Shown: positions 58,437-64,000 of the stretch, piece after piece | How positions within the stretch are numbered: the first letter of the stretch is position 1 | How the letters are laid out: every line of letters starts with the position of its first letter | Source: Calocera cornea HHB12733 | Taxonomy: Eukaryota > Basidiomycota > Dacrymycetes > Dacrymycetales > Dacrymycetaceae | Length of the DNA: 64,000 nucleotides | Direction of reading: 5' to 3' | Assembly (NCBI GenBank): GCA_001632435.1 | Contig: KV423931.1 | Location: 103,833-167,832 of the forward strand | Notes under the pieces: model-generated | Databases searched by the model: none | Seen by the model: only the letters and a program-made list of their open reading frames with translations | What the model was told of the DNA's origin: nothing | Program-made: the position numbers and the translations under genes

Positions 58437-60740
58437 TGAGAGCGAGAGAGATGGGGGATTAGGGAGATCCGTTACCAGTACAGTAGAAGATGCCGAGAAG
58501 GAATGTCATATCGAGGGGAGACATTATAACTGAAATCCCCTCTCTCGAAGGGTGCGCGTGATCGCGAAGAAGGGGACCGCGCCTGTTGGAACTTGTTGGA
58601 ACAAGGTTTCAAAATCGAAGCGCCGTGGGAACAGCTTTCTCTTGCTAGGTGATAGGAAGCACGTTAGCCGTTAGACAGCGGCATCCTGCTTCGTCGATGG
58701 AAGCCAACCGGTCTGTGCCCGCGAAAACTGTCATGGAGCCTCCCAAACGCTGAAATCAGCAGGAACGCGTGGCATTTGGCATGGTTGACTAATGCTCTTG
58801 GGGCGAGTTGGGAATGCGTCACGAGTTTTTGAGCGCATCCAGGCTCTCAGACATATGGACGAAGCAGGCAAATCGTGTCCACACGCGACACGCCCACTGC
58901 CGCATCCAAGAAGCTGGTCGGTCAATGGCGTGTGTCCTGTGCAGATTGTCCGAGGCGATGAGCTGGCATGCGAGATTACGGATAATCTGATGACCAGATC
59001 CCCTCTATCAGAAGGGATATACTGACATCAGACAAGAAACGGGGATCTAATTGAAAACGCCTGTTTGGGAGGCGCGTCGGCCCGGAATGGGTGGGAAGAT
59101 AGCCGGGCAAGTATTTGGTTAATCCAGCAGATTCTAGCAAGCTGCAGCTCCAGATGCCTTCTGCCGTAGGGGAATACTCTGCGCGCTCCGATAAGGCGAT
59201 CGGACAGTCGAAACCACCGGAGTACGCAGAAGGTGAGCGAAGTTGGGGAACCCCTACGGGCCGATGCATATGGAGGCGTGACAATAAACTCTTCTCGGCT
59301 AGGGATCTCCTCGGCACCGACACCGACAGTCAAATACCGATTATGCTGTGGGCTCTCTAGACAATGCAACAATAAGCCGTGGTCCTAGAGTCGATGAACA
59401 CTGCGTACAAGTGGGTAGGAAGCGCCTCGAAGGCTTTCACCTGCAAGTCGATCAAACAGTTGATCAACAGCTGTAGCAATGTCGAAATAGCCTGATCATC
59501 GTGCCTGCTCTCACGTCCCAATGTTCGACGGTCTTCTTCGTTCCAAGTGTTTGAGCGCCTCATATAGCCAACAAAGTAACGGCCTCAGCCCCAATAATCC
59601 TTGACGCCTTTCTCCATGTCACTCGGGTCCGGTTTCCGCACGACAGTTGACATTTCTGGGATGAGAGTTGGGTGAACCATGGGACCCGTTGATCCAGACA
59701 TTATCGCTTTTACAACGGGAAAATTCCTGCGTTGGAGGCCATGCCGTACCGAAGGACAGAAAAGATGGCACTCTACATAGAACGTATTAGCCATAGCCAC
59801 ACTCAGTAACTCACCGAACACGCATAATCATAGAGCTACTCTTTCATAAGGTTAGGGATTTCGACGTAAGATCAGGGAAGATCACACTTGCCATGTCGTG
59901 AATAATCAGAGTTGTGCTCTCGTCCACTAAATAAGTGACAGAAGAAACGACAGCTGTCCAACATCATCGACCCGACTGCTGACACGCTCCTCGAAGCTGG
60001 GATTGCACACCTGCCGCTGACTTAACGCGCCATACAGTAGCTTGAAGAGAATGAGGTGTCCTGCGCCAGTGTCATAGCTCCATGGCTCTCCGGCGAACAG
60101 GCTTTGTTAATCGAAATGCGTGAGGTTGACGACAATCAGGATGGGAGTTATCCACCAGAATGCTCGCTCTGAGAAGCGAAAAAAGCTATAATGCCCGTCC
60201 TGTACGAAGCCGGGATACCGAGGTCGACACTGCTCAATACTGTATGAGCATGGACAATGCGACAGCGACCAGGAGCCGGATCCGCTCTTTGACTTGGTGA
60301 TACATAGAGGGCACCGAGCAGGAGAACAACGGAGATTTTATACATGAGACTTTGGGCCAACAAACCAGCCATGAACAGGAGGGCGGCGAGAGGAACTGCT
60401 CCAGATGGAGGGGCGATGTTGGGCGTGAGGGAGAGCCAGATCGACCTTGTCGATTGCGACTCTAAAAGTCAACGTAATTGAAGCTGACGCGGAGGCGGAT
60501 CGGAATGCGGATGACAACCGATCTCGTCCGCATATGATGCCAATGTTCACAGGAGCGTGCCAACAGCAGTTTGCTGCCCAGTAGCAATCGACCGATACAT
60601 TGGCTCTCTTTGCATTGTTGCCATACGTCTGAGGGAGTCAGGATGCATGAGATCGTCGCGAAACGTTTAGGTGATGAGGAGGACAACCGAACTCGGTGAG
60701 TACTATTAGACGTGCCCGGATATCCAAATATCAACATTCC
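58437..60740. other. 2.3 kb gene-free region
   Basis: No gene supported. Short frames only. The first 150 bp is the promoter of the third seven-helix gene. The rest may hold degraded sequence related to the pseudogene on its right. Confidence 0.5.
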
Positions 60741-61330
60741 GATAGTCAAGATCTCCACGCCTTGCGACTCGATACTCTGACTTACGACGTTCTCGCCTCG
60801 ATCGCATCCCAGCTCGCGAACTGCGCATCCCTCGCATCCCGGGCGGGGTTGTGTCCTCAGCCCTCACTCGGCCCCGCCTAGTTGTTGTTGTTCCATCTTC
60901 TGCCCGTCTCTGAGCCCGCTACAAGCACTTGATGCCTTCCTGGAGCTTCCGCGCAATTGAGAACTCGCACGAGTTGTCAATTGAGTGCGCTTGAATGTAT
61001 GCGATGCGTATGATCAGCTTCCCAACTCCTTCGGTCTCTTGCCGGCTGCCTGGCTCAGACTCGTATGGAGGACGATCAGGAGGATGAGTAACTTGCAGCA
61101 GCTCGAGATATTTTCCCCGGAGTACAAATTCATCCCCTCCGCTCTGCCGGAGCCTTGGGACCTGCGTAACCTGGAGCGGTCGAACCTGCTCCTAAAGAGC
61201 AGCAAGCAGGGCCTTTCACCGGCCCATCCTATCGAGTTCCTTGGTCAGCAAACATCGCTCGAGGCGCTCAGCCTGCACAGGCCCCGAGGTTCCGGAGAGA
61301 ACTGTATACCAGCGCATGCACGAGGTTGAC
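60741..61330 (+). pseudogene. Degraded F-box/LRR-like protein remnant
   Basis: Two frames separated by stops read like pieces of one basidiomycete F-box-type protein: LDTLTYDVLASIASQLANC (about 60761-60830), then DQLPNSFGLLPAAWLRLVWR and MSNLQQLEIFSPEYKF (about 61010-61135), then FLGQQTSLEALSLHR. The stretch between, 60840-60910, reads in another frame as LSPHLAPLVVVPSSARL. This suggests frameshifts rather than introns. The assignment rests on phrase-level resemblance, not on a full match. It could be a gene with missed introns. Confidence 0.4.
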
Positions 61331-62061
61331 CATACCAGGTCAAGAGAGGGATGCACTTCCCAAGCTCAAGGCGCTTAAAGCACCGGTCTGGGTTGCCGAG
61401 TGGTTGCTTGGAGAGCGTCGCATCTTTGTGTCTCTTCGTTTAAGTTAACTACAATGGACCGTTTGCGGCATGTTTTGAGGAATAAGGAGCTCTCCTGTTG
61501 AAACGACGAGACGGAGTTGTCACTAGAAGCCCATTACTTACGTGGCAGTCCGTGCTGCACGTGACCCGTGGACAGAAGCCGCGACGGCCATTGCGTTTCG
61601 GGGACCGGTGCATTGCCCACTCTTACTGCTTGCTACTTACAGCCATGACGGTCTCTCCCACTCAGTTCTTCTTTGGTGTACTGCCGCATTATACTATCTA
61701 TGCTCAACATCGTTGAAAGGAGCCGATAGCACTGTCTTTTGTCCGAGCCGGGACACGAGGCGTGTCTCGGACGGCGGCGCGTGCACCGACTCTTCACATC
61801 CGGCACGATGTGACGTTGCGAACTGCCTCCGATTCATGGCATGCTGAGACATACACTACGGTGTCTGCCATGCCAAGTCGATGCATACACGCCATGGGCT
61901 ATATAACTGCCGCTTTCTGCTCGCGTTGGCCCTTCACTCCTCTCTTGTCTCCCCTCGTCAGATCCTGGTGATCTTCCATACACTACCGTTCGTCCACATA
62001 CATACTCCCCGCATAATACCTCTTCTCGCTCCTCAAGCCTCGCCCTCATATCCACCTCACC
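61331..62061. other. Intergenic region
   Basis: Promoter of the secreted protein and the flank of the remnant. CATATACTCC-type A/C-rich sequence near 61980-62060 is the likely leader. No gene supported. Confidence 0.5.
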
Positions 62062-63254
62062 ATGTACGGCAAGCTCACTTCCCTCGCTCTTCTTTCCCTT
62101 GTCGCATCGGTGCAGGCCGCCGCCATCCCGAGACAGTTCAAGTCCAGGGATGTCGATGCGTCCGCGGTCACCGAGGTGAGCTCCTGCGATGCAAGCCATA
62201 TGCACCATACTTACGCAGGTTCAGATCCTCTCCGACGGCACGGCATCAGCGACGATTCTTCTTCCCGATAGCGACATCCTAGCACATACCATCGTGGGTC
62301 GCGATGACTCGAACCCTCTCGCTGGCATCCTCGGCCTCGTGGTGCGTTTCAGCGTTGCCTGACCCGTGTATATGCGCTTAACTCCTTTTACAGGACGGTC
62401 TCCTAAACAGCCTCGGCCTGCCAGAGGGACTTGTCAACTCGACGGAGTCGGTACTCAACACCATCGCGGGTCTGCTGCTCGTGGAGAACCCCACTGCAGC
62501 CGGCTCCGATACACTCGCGCAATATGTCATGGCCGCGTCGGTCAACCAGTCTACACCTCTCTTCTTGGTGCCTGCCAACAATGCGAGCAGCTCTACATCC
62601 GACCCGTCCTCGGCTGGAAAGACGCTTGTCACCATCCACGTACCCATATTGGATCAGACGAGCGGCCAGATGGTCGACACTTGCCTGACGTATGATCCGA
62701 ACCCCGTCGCCTCATCGACTCTCGCTGCCATTCCCTGCACTCCAGATGCCGGCCACATGTCCCAGATGTTCATGTATGATAGCTCGACGGGAGTGGTAGA
62801 GCCCATGTTCGACAGCGCGGATGAAATGGATCTGGCCACGCAAACTCCTTCCTACGTGGTCAACGCTGCTAGCATCGCTGGCACGACTGCACCATCTCCC
62901 AATCCGTCGAATGTCCTCATTGTCTTCACACCTGCGACGGACAGTGTATCGATGTCTACGGCCGCTCTACCGCTCTCCAGAGTCGCGACTACGGGTATGG
63001 ATACTGGCTCTTCGGCCACTGCCGATGATGGTACCGCTTCGGCCACCGCGGGTGATGGCACCGCTTTTGCGTCCACGACTGGGGACGACAGCGACGCAGA
63101 CTCAGATTCGGACAATACTGACGGCGACAATCAGATTGATCAAACCGACGTGTCTGCTTCTGGCGCTGGTGCCGATGAGGCCTCGACGGTCATGGATGGC
63201 CAGATGGCGGCAGCTAAGTGTGACGACGAGTCTGTTGACGAGGAGAGCAGCTGA
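62062..63254 (+). CDS. Secreted or cell-surface protein with acidic Ser/Thr-rich tail
   Basis: Exons 62062-62175, 62219-62341 and 62394-63254, giving 365 residues. Signal peptide YGKLTSLALLSLVASVQA, probably cut before AAIP. The middle part is small and hydrophobic (GLLNSLGLPEGLVNST), with N-glycosylation sequons NST, NQST and NNASSS. Two Cys (CLTYDPN and AIPCTPD) could form one disulfide. From about residue 280 the chain is Ala/Thr/Asp-rich with runs such as DDSDADSDSDNTDGDN. There is no C-terminal hydrophobic tail, so it is not a GPI protein. Function unknown; the profile suits a wall-associated or shed protein. Confidence 0.8.
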
Positions 63255-63440
63255 GTGAGTCCAGCGCTGGCGCTGTCTGTAACATAAACACAAATAATGC
63301 ATTCCAACATGGTTCAACGATCGAACATGCTCTAAGTCTATTGTTGAGTCATAGAGAGAGACCTTTGGGATCATTGTCACCCCGAGGGTAGCCAGTACTC
63401 CCACAAACATCCTCCCATTGGTGTCTTCCTATTTTACAAC

Positions 63441-64000
63441 TTACTCCAGATCGTGCGACCTCATCGTGGCGGCCGTCGTGGATGGTCTTCCCAAGCTCTG
63501 AACACTGTCGTACGTCTCGTTCCCATACGGTGCTTTGGGCGGCGTTTCTTCGCTTGTCCTGTCGTCCATAACTTCCATCATGCTCCTCCTCTCCCCCCTC
63601 TCAGGTGACACCTCCTCCACGCGACCCGTCCACCCGGTCCGGCCCCGCTCCTCCTCTACCTGATGGTTATGCAGTGCAATTTCGTGTACTGTGTCTCCCT
63701 CCTGGCGACCTATCACGTCGAGCAGGTGGAGGATCGCTCCGCGCCGCTGCTGGGAGGGGAGCACGTCGTAAGGCGGCGGGGCCGCGAGGCGGTCGGCTGC
63801 CCTCCCCCTGGGGCGGGACAGGGAACGAGTCGGCTGAGAGGGAGCAGTCGCCGTCGCCGTCGCCGTAGATGCTGTTGGAAGGGAATTCGTGGGTGGAGCA
63901 GGAGGCGTGGAGGGGATATACGTCCTCGGGAAGAGGAAACTTATGATCTAGCCTCTGTCAGCTCTGCGCGTCATTGTGCAATCGTCGGTCGAAACTCACT
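63441..64000 (-). CDS. 3' end of a gene truncated by the window edge
   Basis: The last exon spans 63947-63441, with an intron (GTGAGT to AG) at 63999-63948, so only one base of the previous exon (64000) is inside the window. About 168 residues are visible: a Pro/Thr-rich start (TPPAPPTNSLPTASTATATA), a GRAADRL basic patch, the segment QQRRGAILHLLDVIGRQEGD, and a charged end. The family is not recognisable from this piece. Confidence 0.65.

Overview
The window is nuclear DNA from a filamentous basidiomycete fungus, most likely an Agaricomycete. Almost every gene is split by roughly 45-60 nt GT-AG introns with CTAA-type branch sites. Coding DNA is GC-rich. The recognisable proteins are fungal, and families typical of Agaricomycetes are present: paralogous seven-helix membrane proteins, F-box/LRR debris and an MFS monocarboxylate-like transporter. 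I built all gene models by eye from splice signals, frame continuity and family resemblance. No alignment or search was run.

Layout. 0-3 kb: the 3' part of a repeat-rich gene and a convergent orphan gene that share a proline/serine-rich repeat. 4.4-10 kb: a lysine-methyltransferase-type protein and a complete USP7/Ubp15 deubiquitinase. 10.8-14.2 kb: the first seven-helix membrane protein and an unrelated small membrane protein. 14.2-19.6 kb: an AT-richer island with interstitial telomere-like repeats, followed by an apparently intact PIF/Harbinger DNA transposon. The transposon has a DDE transposase and a convergent Myb/SANT-like protein, and is peppered with a palindromic AGGNTGCGCANCCT motif. 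It abuts the second seven-helix gene (19.7-20.9 kb). 21-25.6 kb: compact housekeeping genes (SEC66, a small conserved protein, NSE1, phosphatidylserine synthase). 26-30.8 kb: a divergent pair, a DUF1479 dioxygenase and a Zn2Cys6 transcription factor. 32-34.5 kb: a disordered Asn-Gln-repeat protein. 37.2-39.8 kb: spliceosomal helicase PRP28. 40.2-43.9 kb: an MFS transporter and an AT-hook protein. 44.2-48 kb: kynurenine 3-monooxygenase and kynureninase, head to head. 48.4-50.1 kb: the ER lectin YOS9/OS-9. 50.9-54.9 kb: a HAL-type protein kinase. 57.1-58.4 kb: the third seven-helix paralogue. 60.7-63.3 kb: F-box/LRR-like debris and a secreted acidic-tailed protein. The end of a truncated gene closes the window.

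Genes that work together: KMO and kynureninase catalyse consecutive steps of tryptophan-to-NAD synthesis from one 360 bp intergenic promoter. The dioxygenase and the transcription factor share a promoter region and may be regulator and target. NSE1, PSS, SEC66, YOS9 and PRP28 are independent housekeeping functions. The most unusual part is the transposon island and its frame-independent palindrome array.
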